A stretch of DNA of 64,000 nucleotides, from contig NZ_JABMKX010000010.1 of the NCBI RefSeq assembly GCF_013204885.1, forward strand, positions 186,001-250,000, given 5' to 3'. The notes under the pieces were generated by a model, which had not been told where the DNA came from, did no database searches, and saw only the letters and a program-made list of their open reading frames with translations. Below, piece by piece: positions 1-9,032 of this stretch (the first letter of the stretch is position 1; every line of letters starts with the position of its first letter). This DNA is from Paenibacillus tritici (lineage in GTDB: Bacteria > Bacillota > Bacilli > Paenibacillales > Paenibacillaceae). The position numbers and the translations under genes are program-made.

Positions 1-1459
1 CATCGTCAACAATCGATAGTCTGATCCATTTCGGCTTCAGTGACAGTTCAACATCCACCCGGCTGGCAGCACCATGTCGTATGGCATTGCCTGTAGCTTC
101 CGAAATAATCCGGAAGAGTGCCTTGTGGTAAGGATAAGGGAGACTGAAATCATCCCCCGTTATTTTCAGTTCAATTTCCACATCGTTAAGTCTGGACAGG
201 CTTTTGAGATGTGAGCGCACCATCCCAAGCCAGCTGGGGCCGCCGCTCTTCTTGGAGCTGAGACTGTAGATCGTAATCCGCAGCTCCTTGGCAACCTTGG
301 TGGCTGAATCATGGATAAGCTCAATTTGCTCCTCCAGCTCCCTGTCGGACATTTTGCGCCAGGTCTGCTTCAGGGAATGGGTCGCATACACGATGCCAAA
401 AAGACTCTGGGAGACACTGTCATGCATCTCATCGGCGATCCGGTTCTGCTCGTTCGTGATGATCAGCCGGTTCTCGATCACGCCCAGTTCATGGCGCTCA
501 AGAATAATCGCACTCAGCTCCGACAGGAACATCAACTGCTGGATGTACCATCTGCGGCCTTCAAGCCCTTCCGAGGCTTCCAGCTTCACTCCAATCATAC
601 CGACGAACCTGGTGCTCATCCTTACCGGCATCAGCAGGAAGTCCCCGAGTCCCGGCATACTCTTGAATACCGGTTCCCGCTGCAGCCTCCATTCATGCTC
701 ATGCTTCTCCAGTTCCATGAACAGAGAGCGCTCCTCCTCATGCTGCCAACCGGTCTGGCGGCTCTGCGGAGCGGGCTCCCCGCTCTTTTTGGCGAACCAG
801 AACAGGGCCTTCTCCAGCTTGGTAAGCTTGACTACATAGTCGGTAATCACCTGGCCAATATTCATGAAGTCATGCTGGCTCGAGGTTTCTACGATGTGAT
901 ACAGTGATTTGATATGTTCCATGGTATCGTTCGTCCGCGCGTTTGCTTCCTCCCGCTGCCGCTTTATCCCGTTAACCATTTGCATAACTATAACCGCAAG
1001 TGCCAGGGCTAGAAACAGGTTACCATTGGCAATCATAATTTCGGCGAAGGTTATACCGCTGGAATCCGAATAAATATAGCCGGCAGCAGCCACAATGGCG
1101 ACATAACCAAGGGTCAGCGTCCAGGCAAAATAAAAAGAGAGCGAACCCGCCGCAATCAGCACCGGGTTAAGTGCATATAGCTTAAAAGGACTATCGTATC
1201 CTCCAGTAAATAACATCAACACCACAATTAATGCCGTCTCCATGCCGATAACAAGCATAAGAGTCCGCGTTCTTGCACGAAACCTCCGGTAATACAACGT
1301 AAAGAGTTGAGCAAATAAGAATAGCACAATGATTAGTAGGGATTTGTATATTACGGAAGGCCCCGCGGAAACCATGAGGTACATCAATGATGTGAGGGAC
1401 AAAGAAAAGATTCTGAAAAAGGCGATAGTTCTGTCTTCGGCTGTTAATTTAATTTTCAT
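1..1459 (-). CDS. NarL-type membrane sensor histidine kinase, 3' end outside window
   Basis: I translated this gene from the minus strand; it is open to the left window edge, so its C-terminus is missing. The start ATG at 1457-1459 (MKIKLTAED) follows a GGGTGG-type ribosome binding site. About five or six hydrophobic segments fill the first 200 residues, followed by a GAF-like linker (around LVKLTKLEKALFWF) and the dimerisation/phosphoacceptor box NRIADEMHDSVSQSLFG, the HisKA_3 signature of NarL/DegS-like kinases. The N-box region (ALFRIISEATGNAIRHG) and the beginning of the ATPase domain (LSIVDD) are the last residues visible. By family it should autophosphorylate on the box histidine and pass phosphate to a LuxR-type response regulator, which probably lies just outside the window. 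The signal it senses cannot be read from sequence. Confidence 0.88.
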   Translation of the reverse strand, partial: MKIKLTAEDRTIAFFRIFSLSLTSLMYLMVSAGPSVIYKSLLIIVLFLFAQLFTLYYRRFRARTRTLMLVIGMETALIVVLMLFTGGYDSPFKLYALNPVLIAAGSLSFYFAWTLTLGYVAIVAAAGYIYSDSSGITFAEIMIANGNLFLALALAVIVMQMVNGIKRQREEANARTNDTMEHIKSLYHIVETSSQHDFMNIGQVITDYVVKLTKLEKALFWFAKKSGEPAPQSRQTGWQHEEERSLFMELEKHEHEWRLQREPVFKSMPGLGDFLLMPVRMSTRFVGMIGVKLEASEGLEGRRWYIQQLMFLSELSAIILERHELGVIENRLIITNEQNRIADEMHDSVSQSLFGIVYATHSLKQTWRKMSDRELEEQIELIHDSATKVAKELRITIYSLSSKKSGGPSWLGMVRSHLKSLSRLNDVEIELKITGDDFSLPYPYHKALFRIISEATGNAIRHGAASRVDVELSLKPKWIRLSIVDD

Positions 1460-1693
1460 CCCACCACCCTATTCTCCAGTTTGTGGAAAATTCGAGTTTA
1501 TTCTAAGCTATGTTTAAAAGCATCATACATGAGAAAAATCACAATAACAAGTTTCGCTTTTTAATGACAGCGTTTACTTTTAAAATAAAAAGATTATTCG
1601 CAATCTTTTTTTATAAAAAAAGAATCATTCCTATCCATATCTGCTAATGATAGCGTATGCACAGTTATAGAGCGCTTTCCCGCTCAAGACAAA

Positions 1694-1718
1694 GAGCCTC
1701 TCCCACGGGGACAGGCTC
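1694..1718 (-). terminator. Hairpin downstream of the small cysteine-rich gene
   Basis: GAGCCT-CTCCC pairs with GGGA-CAGGCTC around an ACG loop, with one mismatch. On the minus strand it is followed by a T-rich stretch (TTTGTCTT). It lies about 55 bp after the stop of the gene at 1772-1942 and probably ends that transcript. The T-run is weak. Confidence 0.5.
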
Positions 1719-1771
1719 CTCTCAACATACAGGATGTCTTCTATCATCAGGATCATTCCGTTATGCACAGT

Positions 1772-1942
1772 CTATTCGGTCACCGCCGGCAAGGCTTGCT
1801 GCAGCTTGGCCTTATTACAGATACAAATTTGATAACGTTGTTCGCCAACGATATGATACCCGGTGGACAGAATACGTAAGGTATGGTTTCGTGCTTCCAC
1901 CTTATGGAGACTGCGGCAACTGATGCAGTAATATTCTCTCAT
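1772..1942 (-). CDS. Small cysteine-rich protein (56 aa), function unknown
   Basis: The ORF remains open upstream to 2032, but I place the start at ATG 1942 (MREYYCISC) because GGAG lies 8 bp before it and because a sigma-A-type promoter (1999-2029) overlaps the upstream part of the ORF. The 56-residue product is basic and soluble. It carries a CxxC knuckle (CISC) near the N-terminus and a CxC (CIC) near the C-terminus, a spacing that could hold one zinc ion. I do not recognise a family. It is monocistronic, between the sensor kinase and the AraC gene, and has its own promoter and terminator. Three TCTAGA palindromes sit at the expected transcription start. It is either a real small zinc-knuckle protein or, less likely, noncoding. 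Confidence 0.6.
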   Translation of the reverse strand: MREYYCISCRSLHKVEARNHTLRILSTGYHIVGEQRYQICICNKAKLQQALPAVTE

Positions 1943-1998
1943 GGTTTCATCTCCGGCATAGTCTAGAAGAACTACTCTAGAACTGCTAATATTATCTA

Positions 1999-2029
1999 GA
2001 TGATAGCATTTTCTTTTTCTGCATGTCAA
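1999..2029 (-). promoter_or_regulatory. Sigma-A-like promoter of the small cysteine-rich gene
   Basis: On the minus strand a perfect TTGACA (-35, 2024-2029) is followed after 18 bp by TATCAT (-10, 2000-2005). The predicted transcript starts near 1993, inside a cluster of three TCTAGA palindromes (1962-1967, 1976-1981, 1995-2000), which may be operator half-sites. The promoter overlaps the upstream in-frame TTG start, supporting the shorter gene model. Confidence 0.65.
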
Positions 2030-2043
2030 CAAAAATCAGCAAA

Positions 2044-2084
2044 AAACGACATTCTTCTAAACAAAACGTAGAATTATGTCGTTT
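2044..2084 (-). terminator. Intrinsic terminator of the AraC-type regulator gene
   Basis: AAACGACAT and ATGTCGTTT form a perfect outer stem, with AGAAT/ATTCT pairing further in. On the minus strand the hairpin runs into TTTTTT. It lies just after the stop codon at 2091. Confidence 0.75.
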
Positions 2085-2090
2085 ATTATT

Positions 2091-2945
2091 TCACACCTGA
2101 TTACGGCAGGTCTGAGGAGAGAGCCCCATATATTTCTTGAACAGTCTGGAGAAATAAAAGGTATCCCTATAATGAAGCATCCCCGCAATCTCCTGCACCT
2201 GAAGTGAGGTGTTGAGGAGCAGGTGTTTGGCCTCAGCCATTTTTAGCCGGTGGATATAATCATGCAGGGGATAACCGCTGCTGTGCCGCACCGTGCGGCG
2301 GAGTGTGGACATGGAGATATGCAGGCCCGCAGCAATTCCCGGCAGATCCGGCTTCTCATAGATGCAGGCGTTCAACGCTTCACGGATCAGCGGCATGGTC
2401 CCCTGCTCCCACTGGCGGTTACTGCCTTGAATATGAAGCGAACATTCCAGCAGCATCTCTTCAAGAAGCAGTGCAGCCCGGTCAGCGTCTCCGGCTATGC
2501 CTCCTTCCATCCAGCCCAGGATGTCTTCGAATGAAGTCTCCAGACCCTCGATTCCCTGGGCCACGAAGACGTCTCCCCCGGCGATCAGGCCCGTCTCCAG
2601 CCATTCTGAGACACGGCTCCCGCTGAAATTAACATAATATTCATCCCAATACCCTCCCGGCGGCGGTCCGAAGCTGTAGCTGCAGCCCGGACGAAAAAAA
2701 AACAAGCTTCCCCCGCGAACCTGCTGCTCTCTGCCTCCGTTCTCCGCATAAGTCCCGTCTCCGGATACTATATATACAAGTGCCCATTGATCAAACACCG
2801 CACCGGAACGAAACAGCGTTCTTCCCGGCAAATGGCCCGCTTGCCCTACACGTATCGACCGGAGCCGGAGCCTGGAAGCCTCCACCTTCGGATCAATAAT
2901 TCTAATGGGATAAGAACTGATCATATAATCCATGAGCTTGGGCAT
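2091..2945 (-). CDS. AraC-family transcriptional regulator
   Basis: The product has about 284 residues. I chose the ATG at 2945 (MPKLMDYM) because GGAGGA lies 9 bp upstream; the ATG 9 bp further up would leave almost no spacing. The N-terminal half is a cupin-like sensing domain (VSGDGTYAENGG, then SLFFFRPGCSYSFGPP). The C-terminal 100 residues carry two helix-turn-helix units (LHISMSTLRRTVRHSSGYPLHDYI and AGMLHYRDTFYFSRLFKKYMGLSPQTCR), the AraC/XylS DNA-binding signature. It is divergent from the GH20 hexosaminidase gene at 3030 with only 84 bp between them, so the simplest reading is a sugar-responsive activator of that gene. The ligand is not known. Confidence 0.9.
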   Translation of the reverse strand: MPKLMDYMISSYPIRIIDPKVEASRLRLRSIRVGQAGHLPGRTLFRSGAVFDQWALVYIVSGDGTYAENGGREQQVRGGSLFFFRPGCSYSFGPPPGGYWDEYYVNFSGSRVSEWLETGLIAGGDVFVAQGIEGLETSFEDILGWMEGGIAGDADRAALLLEEMLLECSLHIQGSNRQWEQGTMPLIREALNACIYEKPDLPGIAAGLHISMSTLRRTVRHSSGYPLHDYIHRLKMAEAKHLLLNTSLQVQEIAGMLHYRDTFYFSRLFKKYMGLSPQTCRNQV

Positions 2946-3029
2946 ACATTGCATTCCTCCACCCGTTCAGGAGTGATATGTTTGTAATGAAGATGATCAT
3001 ATTCTACATGAATAAGAGGTGTTCACGCT

Positions 3030-4961
3030 ATGCCTGAAGTTGTTCATTTACAGCTGCTTCCCCGCCCGCAGAAGGTCATGGTATCCGAAGGTCTGTTCCA
3101 CATTCCCGCTAAGGGCAGCATTGTTCTAACCGGTGAGGCCCGGATGTCCGCACTTCCCGCGGCCCGCAGGCTTCAACAGACTGCTTCCGAGGTGATCCGG
3201 CTCCGTCCCCCCGTGTCCATAGGACTGCGGCCTGCCACCGTTCCGGCCTTTATATTCAGCTATAATGCCCTGCTTACAGAAGGGGCTTATGAGCTTCATG
3301 TTAATGAGGCTGGCATCACCGCCGCTTACGGCTCCCCGCAGGGCGCTTATTATGCAGCCGCAACGCTGAAGCAGCTTCTTGTGCAGTACGGCAGAACTGT
3401 GCCTTATCTGCTTATTCAAGATCAGCCGGACTTCGCCGCCAGAGGACTGATGCTTGATATCAGCCGCAACAAAATCCCCAAGCTGGAAACACTGTACCGG
3501 ATCATTGACTTAATGTCAGATCTGAAGCTGAATCAGCTGCAGCTATATATAGAAGGAGCACCCTTTGCCTATGAATCCTTCCCGCAGGTGTGGGAGCTGG
3601 AAACCCCTATAACCGGCGAGGAAATTCTGCTGCTGGATGCCTATTGCCGGGAGCGCTATATCGAGCTTGTGCCTAATCAGAACAGCTTCGGCCATATGGA
3701 GGGCTGGCTCACCCGGCCGGAGTTCAATAGCCTGGCAGAAGCCCCTGACGGCTTCATGCTCCCGGATCATATGTACAACAGCGATTTATATCCGGACGGA
3801 CTGTTCATGCATCCCGGAACCTTCGATACGGAAGATCCGGAAGTGCTGAAGCTCCTGGGTACTATGTACGATGACCTCCTTCCGTACTTCACCTCGGACA
3901 TATTCAATGTCGGATGTGATGAGACCTATGAAGTGGGACTAGGTAAAAACAAAGCCTTGGCGGAAACCTCAGGCAAGGGGGAGCTCTACCTGTCCTTCCT
4001 GCAGAAAATTCAGGATCTCGTCAAGCAACGCGGCAAAACCATGCAATTCTGGGGAGATATCATTATCCAGTATCCGGAGCTGATTCCCCGGCTGCCGAAG
4101 GACATGATCGCTATGGAATGGGGCTACGGCGATACGCATCCCTTTGAAGCCGATACCCTGAAATTCCGCGAAGCGGGGATTCCGTTCTACGTCTGCCCGG
4201 GGACCAGCTCCTGGAACTCCCTTACCGGACGGACCGATAATATGCTGGCTAACCTGCGCAATGCTGCGGTTCATGGCAAACGAAATGGTGCGCTCGGCTA
4301 CCTCATTACCGATTGGGGCGATTTCGGCCACTGGCAGCATCTGCCGGTCAGCTATGCCGGCTTCGTCTACGGCGCAGCTCTGGCCTGGAATGTAGAGGGG
4401 AATCTTGAAGCGGATGTGGCGCAATATCTGAATACTGCTATCTTCCGGGACCGTTCCGGCACGATCGGACAATTGCTGCTGGATCTCGGTAATTATTACA
4501 AGCTTGAATCAGGAACCCTCCATCCGAACGATACCGAGATGTCCATGCTGCTGCGCAGCAATCTGGAGAATGTGCGATTGTCCGGCAAGCTCTCGGGAGA
4601 GCAGCTTGATCAGTTAGAAGAGTACGTCGGCAGCCTTGAAGCCAGGCTGGAACCATTGGCCCTCGAATGTGACGATGCCGGTCTTGTCGTCGAAGAACTA
4701 AATAGCGGCATCCATTTCGTGAAGCATGCGGTTAAGCTGACACGGCTCAAGCATCAGCTGGCGGGAGACCCTCCGCAGCTTGACGCAGCACTCATTCAGG
4801 AGCAGATTCACGATCTGGATCTGCTGCTCCATCAGTACCGCCAGCTATGGACCCGGCGCAACCGGCTGGGCGGCCTGGAGCAAAGTGTCTCGAAGCTGGT
4901 CCGCCTGCGGGGGGAATATGCTGCGCTTGCCGCTAAGCTGAGTGGGGCGGCTGTGGAGTAA
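3030..4961 (+). CDS. GH20-family beta-N-acetylhexosaminidase-like glycosidase
   Basis: This 643-residue cytoplasmic protein (no signal peptide) has the GH20 layout. A small N-terminal alpha/beta domain (LLPRPQKVMVSEGLFHIP) precedes the (beta/alpha)8 barrel, which begins at RGLMLDISRNKIP. The acid/base motif is VGCDETYE, with the D-E pair expected for substrate-assisted catalysis on an N-acetyl group. Barrel motifs NQNSFGHMEGW and FWGDII are present. About 150 C-terminal residues are helical and may dimerise. GAGGTG lies 8 bp before the ATG. It is divergent from an AraC regulator and convergent with a second GH20 gene. It probably trims terminal GlcNAc or GalNAc from imported oligosaccharides. 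Exact linkage and substrate are not predictable. Confidence 0.85.
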   Translation: MPEVVHLQLLPRPQKVMVSEGLFHIPAKGSIVLTGEARMSALPAARRLQQTASEVIRLRPPVSIGLRPATVPAFIFSYNALLTEGAYELHVNEAGITAAYGSPQGAYYAAATLKQLLVQYGRTVPYLLIQDQPDFAARGLMLDISRNKIPKLETLYRIIDLMSDLKLNQLQLYIEGAPFAYESFPQVWELETPITGEEILLLDAYCRERYIELVPNQNSFGHMEGWLTRPEFNSLAEAPDGFMLPDHMYNSDLYPDGLFMHPGTFDTEDPEVLKLLGTMYDDLLPYFTSDIFNVGCDETYEVGLGKNKALAETSGKGELYLSFLQKIQDLVKQRGKTMQFWGDIIIQYPELIPRLPKDMIAMEWGYGDTHPFEADTLKFREAGIPFYVCPGTSSWNSLTGRTDNMLANLRNAAVHGKRNGALGYLITDWGDFGHWQHLPVSYAGFVYGAALAWNVEGNLEADVAQYLNTAIFRDRSGTIGQLLLDLGNYYKLESGTLHPNDTEMSMLLRSNLENVRLSGKLSGEQLDQLEEYVGSLEARLEPLALECDDAGLVVEELNSGIHFVKHAVKLTRLKHQLAGDPPQLDAALIQEQIHDLDLLLHQYRQLWTRRNRLGGLEQSVSKLVRLRGEYAALAAKLSGAAVE

Positions 4962-5009
4962 AGCTTCTAAGTGTAGACCAATGGAAAACGTCTTATGTCA
5001 AGAGTTCTA

Positions 5010-6890
5010 TCAACTGGTTGCTGGGTGATCCAAATGAAGCCCCATCACATGGTATAAGGTCCGCTCCAGATAATCATGCAGGAAGAAACGCGAGCTTACA
5101 AAATGAGCAGCCATATCGGGAGACTGATACTGTTCCAATGCTGCTGTCATTCGCGGGCGGACCGCCTCTCGCCCGCAGCGGTTATGCCGATAACTGTTCA
5201 GCAGGGACTGCCATTCCGCCTCATCCCCCGGATACATCTCCCAGCGGTAGACGTATTTATGGATAGCCCGCGAACGATCTGTAGCATCTTCAAAATCATG
5301 CATTACCGCAATCAGTCCGGCTGAATCTTTGTTCAGCCGGACTTCATCAACCAGCTTCCAGATCAGATTATAATAATCCTCCAGCCTGTACCTTCCCTGA
5401 AGCTCATGCGCCTTCCCGGCGGGAATGCCGTGGAACCGCTCCAGGAAGCGGTCAATAAAAGTCTCCGTATCCGCCTTCCGGTTCCAGGCCAGCTCAGCAT
5501 GAAGCAGCATGGGATACCAGGTCGTTTCAAAGATTCCGTAAGGGACTCCCAGACTGAACGGGCCGGTCCAGTTCGTAGCCACCACGCAATCAAGGTGGAG
5601 ACGACCGGCTGCTTCAGCCCACTGCCGCAGATTATCCGTCCGGTTATCCAGCACGGGATAATTCTGATGCTCTGCCGAGTCGAAGCTGCGGACCGCCGGT
5701 GCACCCATCACTTCAATGCCGAGAGCTCGGAATTTGTCCGCAAGCCCTGAGACCTCCGCTTCAATATTGCGGCCGTTATAGATCCAGATCATCGCTACAC
5801 TGCGCGGGTCCAGCTTCGCCAGTTCCTCAGGCGGGCATTTATCCAGCATATCATGCCAGAATACCGGCGTTCTGCCCCGGCTTGAAGTGAATTCAATCAG
5901 CCGGTTCAGAAAGGCGATGAACGCCCGCTCCCGGATTCCGCCGAAGGCTTCCCGGCATTGCGCACACTCACACAAGCTATACACTTCATCACAGCCTAGA
6001 TGAATATAAGGGGAGTCCGGATGGGCCTCCATCATCTCCTCCAGCAAATCCGTAATGAGCTGATAGGATTCCGGACGGGACGGGCAGATTTCTCCGGTGG
6101 AAGACTCGGTCTCCCGGAGATGCCGCCAACGGTCGTGCCGAAGCACATATTCCAGATGCCCGAAGCTCTGCTGAAGCGGAATAATCTCGATAAAATGCTC
6201 CTTCGCAGCGTCGTGCAGCGCCTCCAGCTGCTCCGGATTCAGCGCATGCTGCGGGTGCGTCAGCTCCGGATACTTCCGGAACGGAAACTTGTCTTCGTAT
6301 TCGATCAGGACCGCATTGATCTTGTAGTTGGAGAAATCAGCCAAATAACGGACCAGCAGCTCCGGCTTCGAGAAGGTCTGGCGGAGGTCATAGTTCATCG
6401 CACGCAAACGGGTATCCGGCCAGTCCATAATGGTGACTGCGGCGATCTCTCCCTGCGGATTCCGCAGCTGCAGCAAGGTCTGGAGCCCATAATACAGCCC
6501 GGCGGCATCCGTAGCCCGGATGCGAACGCGATGCTCAGACACCTCCAGCAGGTAACTCTCCTTCCGGCCTTCCAGCAGCGAAAGCTCCGCTTCCGGCACT
6601 CCAACTGGCCCGGCTCCCGCTATGCCGTTCTCACCGCTGCCCCCTCCTGACGCACCTTTCTGCAGACGCTCTCCAGCAGATGTTCCCGCCGCGCTGTGCA
6701 GCAGCAGAGAATAGCCGCTGCCTTCTGTGGAGCTGGCCAGCTTCGCCCCGGGAAAAGCACGGCGGCAATGCCGCTCCAGCCTTGGCTCCTCCTGCTCCAT
6801 CATCAGACTCAGCCATACTCCGTCATTGATCTGAAAAGCGCTGCCGTCCTCAAGCTTCAACTGTTGCGGTTCTGGCAGTAAATGATACAT
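5010..6890 (-). CDS. Second GH20-family beta-N-acetylhexosaminidase-like glycosidase
   Basis: The 626-residue product has no signal peptide. The N-terminal domain (YHLLPEPQQLKLEDG) is interrupted by a Gly/Glu-rich insert around residues 75-100. The barrel starts at LRAMNYDLRQTFSKP and holds LQQSFGHLEYVLRH and the catalytic motif HLGCDEVYSLCECAQC, followed by FWHDML and MIWIYNGR. The extra cysteines after the catalytic pair distinguish it from the neighbour at 3030. It is clearly only a distant relative of that gene, not a recent duplicate. GGAGGA precedes the ATG. It is the last gene of the minus-strand operon that starts with the sugar permeases at 10884, so it probably hydrolyses the oligosaccharide that this transporter imports. 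Confidence 0.85.
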   Translation of the reverse strand: MYHLLPEPQQLKLEDGSAFQINDGVWLSLMMEQEEPRLERHCRRAFPGAKLASSTEGSGYSLLLHSAAGTSAGERLQKGASGGGSGENGIAGAGPVGVPEAELSLLEGRKESYLLEVSEHRVRIRATDAAGLYYGLQTLLQLRNPQGEIAAVTIMDWPDTRLRAMNYDLRQTFSKPELLVRYLADFSNYKINAVLIEYEDKFPFRKYPELTHPQHALNPEQLEALHDAAKEHFIEIIPLQQSFGHLEYVLRHDRWRHLRETESSTGEICPSRPESYQLITDLLEEMMEAHPDSPYIHLGCDEVYSLCECAQCREAFGGIRERAFIAFLNRLIEFTSSRGRTPVFWHDMLDKCPPEELAKLDPRSVAMIWIYNGRNIEAEVSGLADKFRALGIEVMGAPAVRSFDSAEHQNYPVLDNRTDNLRQWAEAAGRLHLDCVVATNWTGPFSLGVPYGIFETTWYPMLLHAELAWNRKADTETFIDRFLERFHGIPAGKAHELQGRYRLEDYYNLIWKLVDEVRLNKDSAGLIAVMHDFEDATDRSRAIHKYVYRWEMYPGDEAEWQSLLNSYRHNRCGREAVRPRMTAALEQYQSPDMAAHFVSSRFFLHDYLERTLYHVMGLHLDHPATS

Positions 6891-6914
6891 GGCTCTCCTC
6901 CTTATCTTGCAGCT

Positions 6915-7424
6915 TCATTCTACGCTGCACCTGCTCTTCACTCCGTTCTTCCAGCAGTCCAGCAGCTTCAGCCGTGCTCCTTCCCGGCGGAAGCTCACGA
7001 TATCGGCAGCTACATCCGCCATTCCGTCCAGCAGCTCCACCCTGCCGGGCTTCACCCGGCTGAACAGCCTGGCGGTCAGATACGTTCCGAAGCTCTGCGG
7101 TGCCGCGCTGTCCAGTCCGATATATTCATCCATATGAAAGGCTTCGACCCGGGACCAGTCAATCCCCTGCTCCCGTACCAGCCCCTCATACAGCTCGCTT
7201 TGCGAAGGCGCGGCAGCAAATACCATCCGTACACGCCTGTCCTTCTCTTCCAGCAGCCTGCGCATATATTCTCCAACCTGCACCGCCGCAGCGGCGCCCA
7301 TGAGGCTACGGCTGCTATAGATTTGGATGGACATCCGCTCCGCTTTTTTTACCGCAAGCAGCCCTTCTCTATCGTCCATACCGCACTGCACTTCCTTTCC
7401 CTCCAACCCGCCCGTATATCCCAT
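6915..7424 (-). pseudogene. Truncated NagB/glucosamine-6-phosphate deaminase-like gene
   Basis: The 169-residue ORF matches the N-terminal part of the NagB/6-phosphogluconolactonase family. It has an N-terminal strand-helix (IQIYSSRSLMGAAAAVQVGEYM), the sugar-phosphate loop (MVFAAAPSQSELYEGL) and the hallmark FHMDEYIGLDSAAPQSFGTYL. Normal members have about 240-260 residues; after LLDGMADVAA the expected GIGENGHIAFNDP catalytic segment and the whole C-terminal third are absent. In their place are about 25 unrelated residues and a stop 24 bp before the next gene. I infer a 3' deletion and loss of activity. It sits between the binding-protein gene (3-bp gap, GGA between TGA and ATG) and a GH20 gene in the sugar operon. 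An ATG at MDDREG is an alternative start. Confidence 0.75.
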
Positions 7425-7427
7425 TCC

Positions 7428-8993
7428 TCATTCCCCGCTCAGCTGCACGTTCTGCATACGGTCGTAAGCTTCCTTATATACGCCTACCAGCTTATCCACG
7501 CCCAGATTGTTCATTTCCTCCACATACTTATCCCATTCGGCCAGATTTCTGGAGCCGGTGACGAATTTGGCGAAGCTCTCATCCCGGTGCTTGTTGATCG
7601 CTTCCCCGGTAAGCGAGATCACTTCATTCTCCTGCTCGGTGAAGGCCGGGCGGGGCTGCATGGCGGACGGGTCATACTTGGCCGCTTCTTCATAAGCATG
7701 CTTCAGGTTATCGGAGAACAGCGACAGATGGGCATCGAAGTCGATCCAGGTATACGTGCCGCTGGTCTGCAGCCCGGTCTGCTTGCGCATTTCGGTCACA
7801 TCGCTGTATTCCGGCTTGAACTTGATCGTATCGCCTTCTTTGGTATAGGTCTCCCCCTCCTTGCCCCAGCTGGCAAGTGTACGCCCTTCCTCTGTATAGA
7901 AGAAATCCATATAGGCCATGATGTCTTCAATCTGCTTCGAAGTCGAAGCCACTGTCAGACCGCTCTCCAGATAGTGAAAATAAGGATTCAGCTGCTTGCC
8001 GTCCGCCAGACCTGCGGGTGGAGCCAGGAACTGCATGTTGAATTCAGGGTTGTCTTTCTGCATCGCATTGTTGAAGAAATCAATCCGGCTGATATAATCG
8101 ACGGTGACAAAAGACTTGCTGGTAGATACCATATCCTGCCACTGCTTGGTCTGCAGCGAGAGGAAATCCGGAGGAATCAGCCCTTCATCATAGAAGCTTT
8201 TCCACATGCCGAGCATTTCCTTATAAGCGGGCTCCGTTGGCCCGTAATGCCACTCACTGTTATCAAAATTAAAATATGCGCCCTCACTGGTCCCGAAGTT
8301 TATCGTCATGCTGGCATTCAGCTCATCGGGGTTCTGCCCGTAACGGATGGAGAGCGGAAAGCTATCCGGGTATTTCGCCTTCAGCACCTGAAGAGCTTCA
8401 TGAAGCTCCTTATAGGTCTTTGGCGCCTTCAAGCCTTCCTTGTCAAAAACATCCTTCCGGTACATCCAGACTAAGCGGTTCGTCTCTCCGAAGCCCTGGT
8501 TCGGGAACATATACATCTTCCCGTCTGCGGACAAAGCCGCCTTAGCTTCATCAGGATACTGCTGGATCCACTTGCTCAGGTTCGGCATCTTGTCCATATA
8601 CTCCTTGATATCCACCAGAGCACCTTGCTGGCCGAATTTGTTAGATTCCTTACGGTTCGGCATATATAGGATGTCCGGCAGGTTTTTGGAGGCAATCGCC
8701 AGATTGAGGCTTTCTTCAAGCTCCCCGGAAGGCGTCTGCACCTTCAGGGTGACACCGGTCTTCTCCTTCAGCCAGCTCCAGACCGGCCAGGACTCCGAAT
8801 AAGGAAACGTAGCATTGTTGTCCAGCAGCGCCGTGAAGGTCTTGACCGGCAATGCAGACGGACTTCCCGAACCTTCACTGCCCTCCTGCACAGCAGCTTC
8901 CGGCACGGCTGCATTATTATTGTTGCCGCTGCAGCCGGACAGAAGCAGCGATGCCATCACGGTAAGCAGACTTGCAGTCATCCATTTTCTCAT
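7428..8993 (-). CDS. Sugar ABC transporter substrate-binding lipoprotein (LplA-like)
   Basis: The start ATG at 8993 (MRKWMTASLL) has GGAG 8 bp upstream; an in-frame ATG five codons earlier lacks spacing. The 521-residue product has a lipoprotein signal with lipobox LLSGC, then a Ser/Asn/Gly linker and a large two-lobe extracellular binding fold of the LplA/family-1 type (TFPYSESWPVWSWLKEKTGV, DILYMPNRKE, WMYRKDVFDKEGLKAPKTYKEL, YMDFFYTEEGRTLASWGKEG). It is encoded directly downstream of two matching permeases. No ATPase gene is present, so it should share a household MsmK/MsmX-type ATPase, as is usual for this transporter class. The neighbouring hexosaminidases suggest an N-acetylhexosamine-containing oligosaccharide as ligand. 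Confidence 0.9.
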   Translation of the reverse strand: MRKWMTASLLTVMASLLLSGCSGNNNNAAVPEAAVQEGSEGSGSPSALPVKTFTALLDNNATFPYSESWPVWSWLKEKTGVTLKVQTPSGELEESLNLAIASKNLPDILYMPNRKESNKFGQQGALVDIKEYMDKMPNLSKWIQQYPDEAKAALSADGKMYMFPNQGFGETNRLVWMYRKDVFDKEGLKAPKTYKELHEALQVLKAKYPDSFPLSIRYGQNPDELNASMTINFGTSEGAYFNFDNSEWHYGPTEPAYKEMLGMWKSFYDEGLIPPDFLSLQTKQWQDMVSTSKSFVTVDYISRIDFFNNAMQKDNPEFNMQFLAPPAGLADGKQLNPYFHYLESGLTVASTSKQIEDIMAYMDFFYTEEGRTLASWGKEGETYTKEGDTIKFKPEYSDVTEMRKQTGLQTSGTYTWIDFDAHLSLFSDNLKHAYEEAAKYDPSAMQPRPAFTEQENEVISLTGEAINKHRDESFAKFVTGSRNLAEWDKYVEEMNNLGVDKLVGVYKEAYDRMQNVQLSGE

Positions 8994-9032
8994 ATAAGCC
9001 ACTCCCATTCCTATGAATTGTACTGTTCGTTG

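Noticed and set aside
288..907. Long plus-strand ORFs inside the sensor kinase region
   Set aside because: They are shadows of the minus-strand histidine kinase, which shows clear kinase motifs.
1590..1625. AAAGATT/AATCTTT hairpin with a T-run on the plus strand as a terminator
   Set aside because: No plus-strand gene precedes it. It is in an AT-rich leader upstream of the sensor kinase and is probably chance.
6882..8474. A 530-codon plus-strand ORF opposite the deaminase remnant and binding-protein genes
   Set aside because: It lacks a ribosome binding site and recognisable domains. The minus-strand frames have strong motifs; the length reflects high GC at codon position three.
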